NCBI GenBank assembly: GCA_015657535.1
Contig: JADHZB010000237.1
Coordinates: 1-21,502, forward strand
Source: Nephromyces sp. MM_2019
Lineage: Eukaryota; Apicomplexa; Aconoidasida; Nephromycida
Direction of reading: 5' to 3'
DNA: 21,502 nucleotides
The notes beneath the pieces were generated by a model. It had not been told where the DNA came from. It saw only the letters and a list, made by a program, of their open reading frames with translations, and ran no database searches. The stretch's first letter is position 1, and each line of letters starts with the position of its first letter. Below are positions 1-11,156 of the stretch, in pieces. A program made the translations under genes and the position numbers.

Positions 1-58
1 AATACACACCCCCTCAATACACACCCCCTCAATACACACCCCCTCAATACACACACCC
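1..58. repeat. 15-base minisatellite in the next ERO1 intron
   Basis: Three perfect copies of a 15-base unit (aatacacaccccctc) occupy 1-45, followed by a shortened fourth copy. They lie directly downstream (minus sense) of the ERO1 exon 2 donor, within an intron that runs off the window. Confidence 0.9.
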
Positions 59-75
59 AATACACACACACATAC

Positions 76-1711
76 CTGTATCACAATTACATTCCTCTAG
101 AATAGGAGATAAACGACATAAACTACGGATGATATAAGTAAATAAGAAATATAGGTTGGATATACGTTCGGGGTAATTGGCCACTTTTTCACGAAAAAAT
201 GAATAAGATGGATATAACTCTTTTGTATAAGGTTCACTAGGTGTGTAAATATCATCTTCTTTATTAAATAATTTAAAGGGTGTAAAATGATTTTCTGAGC
301 TGTGTAATGCGATAGATGTGTGCATACCAGAAATGAGCCTATAAAAATGTGAGGCTTCTTTACACATTTCATTATAATTTACTTCATCTGTTGAAAGTGT
401 ATTTGAATTAACAATTTCAGTTGTTTGTGATAATGGATAAGGACACCCTAAACAATTTTCATCATATATTCTTTCCCATATAATTTGACCCTTATATCCT
501 GTATATACAGGTTTATTTAATGATAAATCTACATAGGTTAATGGACCCGTTATATTCTGTTCTAATTGGGGTGTATAAAAATTTCCATTTCCTGTTATGT
601 ATATGTAGGGAATGTGTATGTGTGTGTGTATGTGTGTGTGTTGTGTTGTGTTGTATTGTGCTGTGTGTGTGTGTGTATGTGTGTGTGTGTGTGTGAGAAA
701 GAAAGAGTGTGTATGTGTGTGTGTGTGTGTGAGAGAGAGAGAAAGAGTGTGTATGTGTGTGTGTGTGTGTGTGAGAAAGAAAGAGTGTGTATGTGTGTGT
801 GTGTGTGTGTGAGAAAGAAAGAGTGTGTGTGTGTGAGAGAGAATAATATGATGGAGGGCTTTTTTTTTGTGGGGGGGGGGGTGTATATTTGTATGGGGTG
901 TGTGTATGTAGAGAGAGAGTGTGTGTGTATGTGTGTGTGTGTGTGAGAGAATATTTTTGATATTTTTTTCAAGGGTGTATATTTGTATGGGGTGTGTGTG
1001 TGTGTAATGAATGAAAGAATGTCGATATATTGAATGTTTAATATATATAGTATTGAGTATATATAATTTTTATCAATATATATATATATTCTCATATAGT
1101 TCATTATATGTCATTACACCTATATGTGTTTATCATATTGTAACATACATATACACATTGTAACACACACACACACATATATATATTTATAAACACACAC
1201 CATAATGACGACGATCAACAAATGATTCAATGGGTTTCATTTTCCAAGGGAGAGGTATTTCATCATATGTACATTGACACACACCACACATTTGTGGTTT
1301 TGTACACATTCCTTGTTCAGCCCATAAAGGGCATTCACCATCTAAATCAGCCCTATATTTCTTAAAAAATTCATATTCACGTAATTTGGATAAAATGGGT
1401 GTAATTAATTCAATATCTTTATTTACATCATCAATTGGGGGTATATATAAATGATCACAATATAATGAAATTTCTTTACTATTTGTTATTGACCAAAATG
1501 GTAGAAGTATAGATTCCCACTCTTTATTTACACCATGTTTTAATAAGAATGTACTCATAGGTTGGATGATGTGTGTGTGTAAATTATATAAACTCTTTGT
1601 ATAGATTTGATCTACATTCAATGATAAACTTGGTTTAGGTGTATATACACTATGCAATAATGATAAATATATCATTAATAACATACACCTAGACTTTTTT
1701 ATATAGGTCAT
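76..1711 (-). CDS. ERO1: ERO1 endoplasmic reticulum thiol oxidase, 5' part (two exons; 3' end off the window)
   Basis: ERO1 is the FAD enzyme that re-oxidises protein disulfide isomerase in the ER lumen. Exon 1 is 1201-1711 and exon 2 is 76-591. The joined frame gives 342 residues before the next donor (CAG|GTATGT, intron running off at base 1). The intron 592-1200 is GT-AG and joins in phase 1. Residues 9-24 form a hydrophobic, signal-peptide-like stretch. The family's Cys-rich regulatory region is at 113-152: FFKKY, then C127-PLW, C136, C142, C145, C147, and DEIP. YVDL (190-193), YTGYKG (200-205), the W...IY.ENC block (209-217) and FYRLISGMHTSI (253-264) follow, with H261 the expected FAD ligand. 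The catalytic CxxC should lie in a later exon outside the window. The outer shuttle cysteines are spaced CX5C, one residue wider than in human ERO1-alpha, and about 60 unrecognised residues follow the signal peptide. Family assignment is firm; the first exon could have an upstream partner. Confidence 0.9.
592..1200 (-). repeat. ERO1 intron 1, almost entirely TG/GA microsatellite
   Basis: The intron is bounded by a donor that is itself a repeat (G|GTGTGTGT on the sense strand) and by acceptor AACAG. On the plus strand 605-950 is (TG)n broken by short GAGAAAGAAAGA blocks, making a degenerate unit of roughly 50 bases repeated about four times. A G10 run lies at 872-881. Open frames through it, made of Cys-Val or His-Thr repeats, are products of the dinucleotide repeat and not genes. 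Confidence 0.85.
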
Positions 1712-1792
1712 ATTTTTGTGAATGGGTGTATATTGAAGGGAAGGGTGTGTGTGTCTGAAAGGAGAGAGAGGGGTGGTGTATGTGTGTGTGTG

Positions 1793-1910
1793 AAGGTGAG
1801 GGAGGTGGTGTGTGTGTGTGTTAAGGTGAGGGAGGTGGTGTATGTGTGTGTGTGAAGGTGAGGGAGGTGGTGTGTGTGTGTGTTAAGGTGAGGGGTGGTG
1901 TATGTGTGTG
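1793..1910 (+). repeat. G-rich 30-32-base minisatellite upstream of ERO1
   Basis: Four units start at 1793, 1823, 1855 and 1885. Each begins with aaggtgaggg, then aggtggtg and a TG tail of variable length. The array starts about 80 bases upstream of the ERO1 start codon, and the plus strand has many GG/GGG runs. Confidence 0.85.
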
Positions 1911-2738
1911 GAAAGAGATAGAGGGGTGGTGTGTGTGTGTGTGTGTGTATGAAGGTGAGAGTGTGGATGTTTATAAGTGTATGTTTGAATAAGGATAGGG
2001 GATTATGTATGTATGTGTGTGTGTAAGGGTGTATAAATATGGATCTAGGGGGTAATTGAGGATGTAGTGTGTGTGTGTGAATGTGTATGTATACAAAATG
2101 TGTATAATTATCTCAAAATATATTAGATATTTTGATATGTATTATTTAATGGATGTTGTTTCATGTATACTATATGAGGTATGTGTATATATTTACACTT
2201 CTTTATATCCAATATATGTGTGTAGATTAAATCTTGTATATAATTTTGTTTCTGAAAAACTATATAAAGGGTAAGTTTATATAAATATATTAACTTGTGT
2301 ATATATATATATATAGTATAGGTTATTTCATTAGTGTTTATGTTGTGTGTGGGTGTGTGTGTGTGTGTGTGTTTAAATATTGTGTGACTATATGGTTTGT
2401 GTGTGTATATTTTGTGTGCAATATTTATATTATATAGATCTTTAAATAGATATAATTTGTATATTTAAGTGTATATATTTTGTGAGTGTTATATATACAC
2501 ACACGCATACTTTAGTGTAAAATTTTGGTATGTCTAGTTACTTCTTCTTTTGCACTGTTTTACGGTGTGTAATAATTAATAAGTATATATACTTATATAT
2601 ATATATATATATATATATTTTTATAAATAAAATTTTTTATGTGTTAGTGTGTGGTGCAATTTTATACAAAATTGAAATGAGGTCAAATAAAAATTTATGA
2701 ACAGTTGTATAAATGTGTGTATATTTTACTATTTCAAA

Positions 2739-2804
2739 TGTGTGTATAATGATATGTAAGTGTGTGTATAATGATATGTAAGTGTGTGTATAATGATATG
2801 TAAG
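2739..2804 (+). repeat. 22-base tandem repeat, three copies
   Basis: The unit tgtgtgtataatgatatgta plus ag is repeated perfectly at 2739-2760, 2761-2782 and 2783-2804, followed by diverged copies to about 2,900. It is intergenic and its function is unknown. Confidence 0.9.
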
Positions 2805-3939
2805 TGTGTGTATATAATTGTATGTCAATGTGTGTATATAAATGTATTTCAATGTGTATAGTAAATGGGTGTGTGTCAATGTGTATAGATAGGTGTGTGT
2901 CAATGTATATAAGTGTGTAGAAATATGTTTAAAAGTGTGGATAAATAATTTGTTTAAATGTTTGTTATGTCTATAGTAAAAATCTTGAATGAAAAAGTTA
3001 GTTATAATATATGTGATATTAATGTGTATGTGTGTACACTCAATAATAAAATTTTTACTAAAATTTTTTATATTTTATCGAATTTGTTAATAATTGTGAG
3101 ATTGTTAGTATTATTATATACTTTGTTATATTTGATGTATGTGTGTGTGAGGTTAAAAAGCTCAACATACAGATCTGTGTGTGTTATATATTTTTTATAA
3201 CCTTGTATAAATATATATATATTAGTAAAATGTGTGTGTAAAATAATCAAGGCAGTATGAATGATAAGGTGTAGTAAGGTACTAATTAATAGCATATATA
3301 GGAATGTGTGTAAATAATTAATTTACTATATTATCATTTACACAATGTGTGTGTATATGTAGGTGTGTGTATAATTTAGGCTGTCTGTGTGGTTGATTAT
3401 AATCATGTATATATATATATATGTGTATAAATAAGATATATTTAGGTGGGTGTTGAGGTGTAAAATTGTAAATGTGTGTAAGCTTATGAAGTTATAGATA
3501 TGTGGGAGTGGGTATAAGTGTGTGTGTGTATTTATATGTGGGAGTTTAGATGTGATTTAAATGTGTGCATAAAGAGGTGGTTATTTACACTTTTTGTTTA
3601 TAATCAAATGTTTTAGTGTGTGTATGTTGCTGATGTATGATTTCTGTGTATTATATAAATATATACCATTTGGTTAAATAATAACATGAGTGTGTGCATG
3701 TGACTGTGTTGTTTATAAAATAGTTCTAAATATCTAAATTTTTATTTATAACTTTATACACACTCTGTGATAATTTAATACATGTAAAACTACACACTTT
3801 TGTATCATTAAATCTACACATATGCATATTTTTAATTAAATATTGATTCTCAAATTAAATACACACATATATATATTTACATCATAATACAAGATTTAAT
3901 TGTACTATAAAGTCATTATATAATTTTTAGTATTATAAA

Positions 3940-4215
3940 ATACACACACACATCATACACAAACACACACACCACACACACACACCACATACACACACAC
4001 ACAACTATTACACAACAAACACAACTCTTACACAACACACACACAACTCTTAATCAAACACAACTCTTACATAACACACAAACACACACAAACCGCTCTC
4101 ACACAACACACACACACACGCACACGCATACATACACACACGCATACATACACACACACATACATACACACACGTATACATACACACACACATATACACA
4201 CACACACAAACATTT
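3940..4215 (+). repeat. CA-rich microsatellite block
   Basis: Imperfect (CA)n with interruptions such as actcttacacaac and catacatacac fills this stretch. It reverses the strand bias of the TG-rich sequence on both sides. Confidence 0.85.
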
Positions 4216-4586
4216 ATGTATGCATATAGTTTTGTGTGTAAAAATAAATTTAATTACAAAATTTAACAAGAATTTATTCGAGTAGTGAAAAATTTTTTTT
4301 AAGTATATAACTTTAGTATTTTAAAAAAAAATAATTTAAAAATTTACAGTGTGTGAAATTCAATATTACTTATACTATTTTGATTTATATACACACAATA
4401 TTTAGAATTTGTATAAATGTGTGTGTATAAATTGTGCGTACAAAAATGTGTATAATAAGTTTATAAAATTGTTTAGGTATGTTTATAGGTGCATTTAAAA
4501 ATGTGTACAACAAGACTATAGATTGTGTGTGCAAAAATGTGTAGATGTGTGTGCAAAAATGTGTAGATGTGTGTGCAAAATTTCTT

Positions 4587-7500
4587 TTACATTTTTTGTG
4601 TGTGAAACTTTCTAAAAAGTGGGTGCATATTTGCAATGTGTGCCTTCTTTTCTTTCTTAGACATTGGTTCATGTGTGTGTGTGTGTGTATGAGATTGACC
4701 CTTATTTAAATATGGTTGTTTACTTTCATAATATTGTTGTCCAGTATTACCACCTAATATATAAGAAGATGTGTTTGTGTGTGTATGTGTCTGTGTCTAT
4801 GTGAGTGTATATGTGTGTGTGTGTTAAATTAAAAATATCATATTTTGGTTGTGTGTGTAAATATAAAGATAATTTGAATTTTTTAAATAATGAATAATTT
4901 GTACATGTGTCAGGAGATAAATGTGGGCGTATTGTATTTTGTGTATTTGATATGTATATGTGATGTGTGTGTGTTTATCTCGTGTGTTTAATGTGTATTA
5001 TGCGTGTTATATACATAAATATATAACAATATAAAAGTGTGTGTGTGTGTGTGTGTGTTATTATCTGTGTAATATATATATATATAACAATATAAAAGTG
5101 TGCGTGTGTGTGTGTGTACCAGAAATAGAGGCTAAACCACGTTTAAGTTGTACAACTTTTACATCTGATGAGTTGGGTTGTTGTTGTGTGTGTGTTAAAT
5201 TACTATCATCTTCATCTTCATCCAACTCATTATCATTGGACACCAAAATTTCATTTAATAATTCGTTTTGTACGGCCCGTTGGCGATAAATCAAATCAAC
5301 TTCATGTAAGGGTAAACTACTACTATGTATTACCCTATATGAATAGCCCTATAAAAAGAGAGTGGTATATATATATGTGTGTGTGGTGTGTGTGTATGAT
5401 GTGTGTGTGATGAATGATGTGTGTGTATGATGTGTGATGAATGTGTGGTGTGTGAGTATGATGTGTGGGGTGTGTATGTGTGATAAATGTGTGCTGTGTG
5501 TATGTGTGTGAAATGTGGGGTGTGTATATGTGTGATGTTTGGGGTGTGTATGTGTAATGAGTGTGTGGTGTGTGTGTGTTGTATGTATGTGTGGTGTATG
5601 TGTGATATTTGATATGTATAATGTATGATGTGTGTAGTGTATGTGATATATGTGTGTGATATAATTACATATAGATGTATATACACACTTTTAAGAAACA
5701 GTGATCACACATATATATAATAATATTCATCAATAATTATACATACACACATGAAAATAATACTTACTTGATCAATAATAAATTGTTGGCGTTTATCTGC
5801 ATATACCATTTCGTGTGTATCCTTACTTACAAGTGTGTAAAAAAATGAATTGAATTCATTATCTTCAGATTTGGGTTTTGGGCGTAATATACGACCTAAT
5901 CGTTGTGCCTCTTGCCTCCTATAGATTGATGTATTATGTGTGTATATATATATATGTAATCATAAATATATATATAGAATAATTTATCCAGTTTGATCTT
6001 TACTCGTTTATACGTTTATGTTCTATCAGAATTATGTAATTACACACCTAGCCCTAAAAGATCCATTCATTTACATACACAACCCTAATTCATTTTTACA
6101 CGCACACCGCTCCCCCCTTTACACACACCCCCCTCTCTTCTTTCCCTTCCCCTATACACACACACCCCCCTCTCTTCTTTCCCTTCCCCTATACACACAC
6201 ACACTCCTCTCCCCTTTCCCTTCCCCTATACACACACACTCCTCTCCCCTTTCCCTCCCCCTATACACACACACACCCCTCTCTTCTTTCCCTTCCCCTA
6301 TACACACACACACCCGACCCCTTTACACACACCTTGAAGCAAAATTAAAAGAAATTTGAATAACAACATTTGCACAGGGTATATCAATAGCATTATCACC
6401 CACTTTACTTAGAAAAATTGTATTAAATTGTGTTTCATTTTTAAATTTAGTGAGTAAGGCCATACGTTCAGCTGGGCTAACTTTACCATATATAAATGGT
6501 CGTTGTAGGGCCTTAGCTGCGTGTAATAGCGCAAACACATTGTCAGAAAAAACAATAATTTTGTCGCCTCTAGCCTCATGATATTTAATAAGGAATTCAC
6601 AAATCATCATTTTATTTGGATTACACACCCACAATTTTCTTTGCTTAGCGTGTGTACACTGTTATGGATATGTAGTAAGTAGGGGAGATGTCTATGTATG
6701 TGTGTGTGTTTGTGTTTGTGTGTTTGTGGTTGTGTGTGTTTGTGTGTTGTGTGTGTTGTGTGTTTGTGTGTATGTGTGTATGTGTGTATGTGTGTTTTTG
6801 GTGAGAGGGGTGGGGATAGTTTGAGTGTTGCGGAGAGTGTATATGCATTGCGTGTGGGTATATGAGAAGAATATATAGATATGTATGTGTGTTGTATGTA
6901 TGTAATCAGTGTATAGGTTTGTGTGTGTGTTGTGTGTATGTAATCAGTATATAGATATGTATGTGTGTTGTATGTATGTAATCAGTGTATAGATATGTAT
7001 GTGTGTTGTATGTATGTAATCAGTGTATAGGTTTGTGTGTGTGTTGTGTGTATGTAATCAGTATATAGATATGTATGTGTGTTGTATGTATGTAATCAGT
7101 GTATAGGTTTGTGTGTGTTTTGTGTGTATGTAATCAGTGTGTAGGTGTATATATGTATGTGTGAGTTACTCGAATGTATTCTTTAAAGAATTCTGGTGTC
7201 ATTGGGCACCAAACTTCTTGACATGTAACACGAGCCAGAAATCCCTAAATGGTGTGTTTGAATGTGTGTGTATATTTAAGATAAATATACTCTTAAGTTA
7301 AGGAAATGTGCATAAACTACAATACATTATATACATATTTAGTGTATGTATATAAAAGTGTACTTACACGTTCTTGAAGCTCTAACCAATTGGCTTCATA
7401 AAGTTTAGGTCCAATGAGCCATTGTAAATCTTTAATAAGATCATCTTCCCTTACTAATGTGGCGGTTAATCCAAGTTTACAATGTGATCTAATTATATAC

Positions 7501-7610
7501 CAAAATATACATAAACATGAAAGATATCCTATTTCAATTTATCTCAACATATACATATATCTAATTATAAAAAGTCACACATTCACACACAACCCATCTG
7601 AACACACACG

Positions 7611-7646
<36 letters not shown>

Positions 7647-7649
7647 CAT

Positions 7650-7692
<43 letters not shown>

Positions 7693-7712
7693 CACACACA
7701 CACACAACCCAT

Positions 7713-7749
<37 letters not shown>

Positions 7750-10174
7750 CATACACACACACACCATATCAACATATATAATAAATCACATACACACACC
7801 CATTAGATCAATACATAGATATAAAAAGTATAAAATCACATACATACACAACCCATCAACTTAAATATATTATAAATCACTCCCTCACACACACACATAC
7901 ACACACACACACACCTAATAGTTTCATTAACTTTACGAAAGGCGGGAGCAGGTGCGTATTGTACTTCATCAAAAATTAAGAGTCCCCATTCTCTCCCTCT
8001 AATTTGTTGAAGGATACGTTCAGCAGCTACACTTCGTTTTCCACTAAATGCCATCATAGTGTATGTACTGACTAATACACCCGCTTCACACACATCCCAT
8101 AAATCAGATTTATAATCCGATGTAAGCTGTTTAACTAAATCAGGTTGTATACTAGTAAATTCTTCAAATTGTCGTTTCCATTGTTCTACAGCTACAGCAG
8201 ATGTTGTTAAAACCATAACAGATTTACGTATTGTACAGGCAGCGGTTATACCTGTTAATGTTTTACCTGCACCACACGGTAAAACAATTATACCAGAACG
8301 TGCTCTACCATTACTAAACATCTTCCTAAGCGCTCTTTCTTGATAATAACGAATTTTTGTAGTGCATTTTATAGTGCTATTTAGATTAGGATTACGTTTA
8401 TCTTTCCTAAAATCATATTCCATAACAAGTGGTCTTAACATACGTTCTAATGCTTCACGTTTAACTTCTTCTATTTGTTCTTGTAATACTTCAAATGCAT
8501 ATACTTGTTGCATGGGTGTTTGTGTATTCACTTCCGTATTGAGCGGTGTTGTTGTTGTTGTTGTTGTTGATGGTGATGATGTTGTTGTTGATGGTGGTGA
8601 TGATGTTGTTGTTTCTGTTGCTTTTGTTGTTGTTGTTTGATTTGAGGGAACTTGTGATGTTTCAATATGTATTGAACTTTCTTCTTTATCAGATGTTGTA
8701 AATCCTAATTGTGATGCATCTAATACAGGGATTGTTGTTGTTACATATTCATTTTGATTATCGAGTGTATGTACACGTGATGATGATTGCGTATTTGCGG
8801 AAGATTGTTTTGTTTCATCATTGTTTGAAAATATATTTAAAGTTGGTTTAGATGTACGTACACGTGATGTACGTATTATTTCATTACTCAATAAAAAATC
8901 TAATTCCTTTTTATCCGTTGCCTCCACCCAATACTTATTATCTCGTAACACCAATTTTACCTTACCAAATGCCTATATGTATGTATGTGTATGTGTGTGT
9001 GTGTGTGTGTATAGGGTAGATAGTTTGTGAGGAATTGGGGTAGGTGGGGATGGAATTGGGATGAGAGTGTGTGGAATTGGGATGAGAGTGTGTGGAAATG
9101 GAGGTGTGCGGGGGGGNGGGCGTGATTAAATATGAATTAATATGTATATGATGTATCTGTATAAAGTTTACAAGATAAATACTAAGTATTGATATGTATA
9201 TATATTGTGTAAAGTGGATTTTGGATGTGTAATAGTATGTAGTGAAATGGTGTACTTTCTTAGAAATTATTTGCATATGTGTATGTGTGTGTATGTGTGT
9301 ATATGTCATTAAACAAACCTGTGCATTTAACCTAATCGTTCGAACCAAATCTTCTGGGAGTTCATTCTTTGAAAACTTATTTAAATTGTCAAGTAATTCA
9401 TCATCCGATAAACCCACAGAAATTGCACCATATAATGAAAATACCGTAATCTATTTAAAATATACACACATATCCATATTGATCATACGCATTTATAGAT
9501 AGATATGTTGTAGAAATATATGTATATATATATGTTATATACACACCTATAGTATGTAAGAAGTGTAATTAATGATAGCTGAATGATAGGAGATATTTAA
9601 GTTGAATATATGAGGAACAAAGTATATGAGATTACTTATACCTATATAAAGTACACTCAGTAACATACATACAGAGAGGGTGTACACGAGTTGTTATAGA
9701 CTTGATACCTATCATACCCCTCAGCCCCCCTACATACAAACACCGCACCCCTACAAACACACACACCCTACACAAACCCACCTGAAATTCATGGATAAGT
9801 TCTGGACGGCAAATTGGTTCTGCAATGGTAACTAAGAAATCAGAGGCTTGTTTACTAACAGGAAGGAAGAGTTCAAGAAAGATCATCCCATCTGTACATA
9901 CCCACATTGGCCTATTGTTATGGTCTCCTTTTAATTTGAGGGCACTATGGTCACGATACCGCCTTGCCCGGGAACTGAGGGCATCCGCCGTTGCAGGCAG
10001 ATCAACGCTCCCTGAAAAACTGGCTACTTGGACAGAGGCTTTAGATTTAGTTTTGAGGGAGGATGTGTGTGAAGAGATGTCTCCAGAGGAATGTGTGTAA
10101 GAGGGTGTGGAGAAATCAGGTACTGTGGGAAGAGGAAGGGGAGGAGGACCTCCTATATTAATCTTCAGTGGCAT
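4587..10174 (-). CDS. XPB: XPB/ERCC3/SSL2 DNA helicase, TFIIH subunit (nine exons, complete)
   Basis: XPB is the 3'-to-5' ATPase/translocase of TFIIH that opens promoters and acts in nucleotide excision repair. Exons: 9782-10174, 9319-9450, 7915-8972, 7368-7488, 7170-7244, 6333-6658, 5768-5918, 5120-5348, 4587-4753. All introns are GT-AG and all phases join, giving 883 residues (human about 780). The N-terminal domain carries RPMWV...DGMIFLE...[10 protein letters not shown] Ser/Thr-rich linker lies near 280-326. Walker A is PCGAGKT (409-413), motif II is DEVQ (510-513, His in animals and yeast), and the RED motif is at 541-543. Motif VI QRLGR (707-711) spans the exon 6/7 join. The C-terminus ends HPLFRKF, as in other XPBs. 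For exon 6 I chose the acceptor at 6659-6660 over an AAG five codons downstream because it restores the family's spacing. An in-frame stop precedes the start Met, which could itself be part of an upstream acceptor (TAG). Confidence 0.96.
6110..6318 (-). repeat. G-rich minisatellite in XPB intron 6, quadruplex-prone on the sense strand
   Basis: About five copies of a unit near 42 bases, reading cccctctcttctttcccttc plus cctatacacacacac on the plus strand. On the XPB sense strand each unit carries GGGGAAGGGAAAG followed by another GGGG-like run, so any two adjacent units meet a four-run G-quadruplex pattern. It lies at the 5' end of the intron, close to the donor at 6332. Confidence 0.85.
6905..7140 (+). 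repeat. 38-base tandem array in XPB intron 5
   Basis: The hexamer atcagt recurs at 6905, 6943, 6981, 7019, 7057, 7095 and 7133, exactly 38 bases apart each time. Two unit versions occur: one with gtataggtttgtg and one with tatagatatgtatg. Their order is A B B A B A, then a diverged copy. The array lies wholly within intron 5 (6659-7169). Confidence 0.92.
7615..7920. repeat. (TA)n and (CA)n tracts in XPB intron 3
   Basis: Three alternating TA blocks (about 7,615-7,641, 7,655-7,690 and 7,717-7,746) are separated by CA-rich linkers containing aacccatcaacatat. The last CA tract forms the 5' splice donor of the intron (G|GTGTGTG on the sense strand at 7,914). The intron is 7489-7914. Confidence 0.85.
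9117..9117. other. Ambiguous base in a poly-G run
   Basis: The single N in the window lies inside a G run (six G, N, three G) in XPB intron 2 (8973-9318). It marks an unresolved homopolymer length and does not touch coding sequence. Confidence 0.95.
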
Positions 10175-10260
10175 CTTCTTCCTCTATTTAAATTGGGAGA
10201 GGCGTTGAGAATATATAGCATTCATTGACGGAAGGAGGAAGGGGAGGTGTATATGTGTAT

Positions 10261-10440
10261 GAGGATTATAATATGATGTTTCAAGCACCTTATGTGTGTG
10301 TGTTTGTGGATGTGTGCTGAGAATAATTAAGTGATGCTTCAAACACCTTGTGTGTATTGTAGTTGTGTGTAGGTTTGTTGAGAATAATTATATGGTGTTT
10401 CAAAAATTTGTGTGTGTTATAATTATGTGAGGATGTGGTG
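10261..10440 (+). repeat. Degenerate repeat of about 60 bases, three copies, upstream of XPB
   Basis: Each copy contains a gagaataatta-like start (10,319 and 10,380, diverged at 10,261) and a gatgtttcaa core, with ttcaa at 10,280, 10,338 and 10,399, followed by cacctt and a TG tail. The array starts about 90 bases upstream of the XPB start codon. Confidence 0.7.
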
Positions 10441-11090
10441 TGGGTGTGGTTGTTGATTGTGTTGTAGATGTAGCTGTAGTGTTGTGGTTGTGAGTGTAGT
10501 GTGTGTTGTAGGTGTGTGTGTGGTTTTTTTGTGTAGTGTTGTGTGCGTGAGTGAATGTGTGTATGGTTGGAAGATTGAGAAGATGAGAAGGGAGGGTGCA
10601 AAGCACTAATGTGCTAAGTGTAGTAATTATGTATATATGTATAACTTTAGACAATTTGTTGAGCTACCAAAACATAATTATCATTATTTATAATTTTTTC
10701 ACAACTTTTTTGTGTATACATTACAAATTTAGTGAATATAAATGATGTTTATAAATTAATATGTAAGTTAAATACTTGTTATTTTTTTATTTTATAATCC
10801 AACAAGACCAACTATCGTTTTATTTTAATTTATTTAACAACTTTAGATGCTTTGAGATAGCAAATTTTATACACACACTATATAAAATTACACATACACA
10901 CAGTTTGTTATACATATTTATAATTTCTCACATACACACAATTTATCACATGTGCCCACAATTAGTTACATATACACATTTAATTACACATGTGTAAGTT
11001 TTAACATAAAATGTAAATAAATAGATGCTTATAAAATTACATAAATAGCCAATACACATGGCTAAATTCTCAAACACTTCTCAAGCACAT

Positions 11091-11156
11091 ACACACATGA
11101 ATACTCATACATACACACATGAATACTGATATATACACACATGAATACTCATATAC
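11091..11156 (+). repeat. 22-base tandem repeat, three copies
   Basis: The unit acacacatgaatactcatac plus at is found at 11091-11112, 11113-11134 and 11135-11156 with a few substitutions. It is intergenic. Confidence 0.88.

Larger units (their letters stand above)
1712..4586. other. Repeat-rich intergenic region between ERO1 and XPB
   Basis: I see no gene here. The region lies between the 5' end of ERO1 and the 3' end of XPB, so it should contain the ERO1 promoter and the XPB terminator. It holds a G-rich minisatellite at 1793-1910, many TG runs up to about 3,700, (TA)n runs near 2,297-2,314 and 2,596-2,618, a 22-base tandem repeat at 2739-2804, and a change to CA-rich sequence from about 3,735 to 4,215. 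Short open frames are low-complexity (Tyr, Ile, Thr, His) and have no recognisable domain. Confidence 0.75.

Noticed and set aside
566..1104. Long open frames of Cys-Val-rich and His-Thr-rich peptide on both strands
   Set aside because: They are translations of the (TG)n/(GA)n microsatellite in ERO1 intron 1 and have no domain.
5330..5686. 118-codon His/Thr/Tyr frame on the minus strand
   Set aside because: It lies in XPB intron 7 and is a diverged TG minisatellite.
6905..7140. CRISPR-like array with 38-base period
   Set aside because: The repeats are contiguous with no unique spacers, and the array is in a eukaryotic intron.
7414..7806. 130-codon plus-strand frame
   Set aside because: It is antisense to XPB exon 4 and then runs through (TA)n/(CA)n repeats of intron 3.
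8362..8640. 92-codon plus-strand frame rich in Val and Asp
   Set aside because: It is antisense to the Ser/Thr-rich linker of XPB exon 3.
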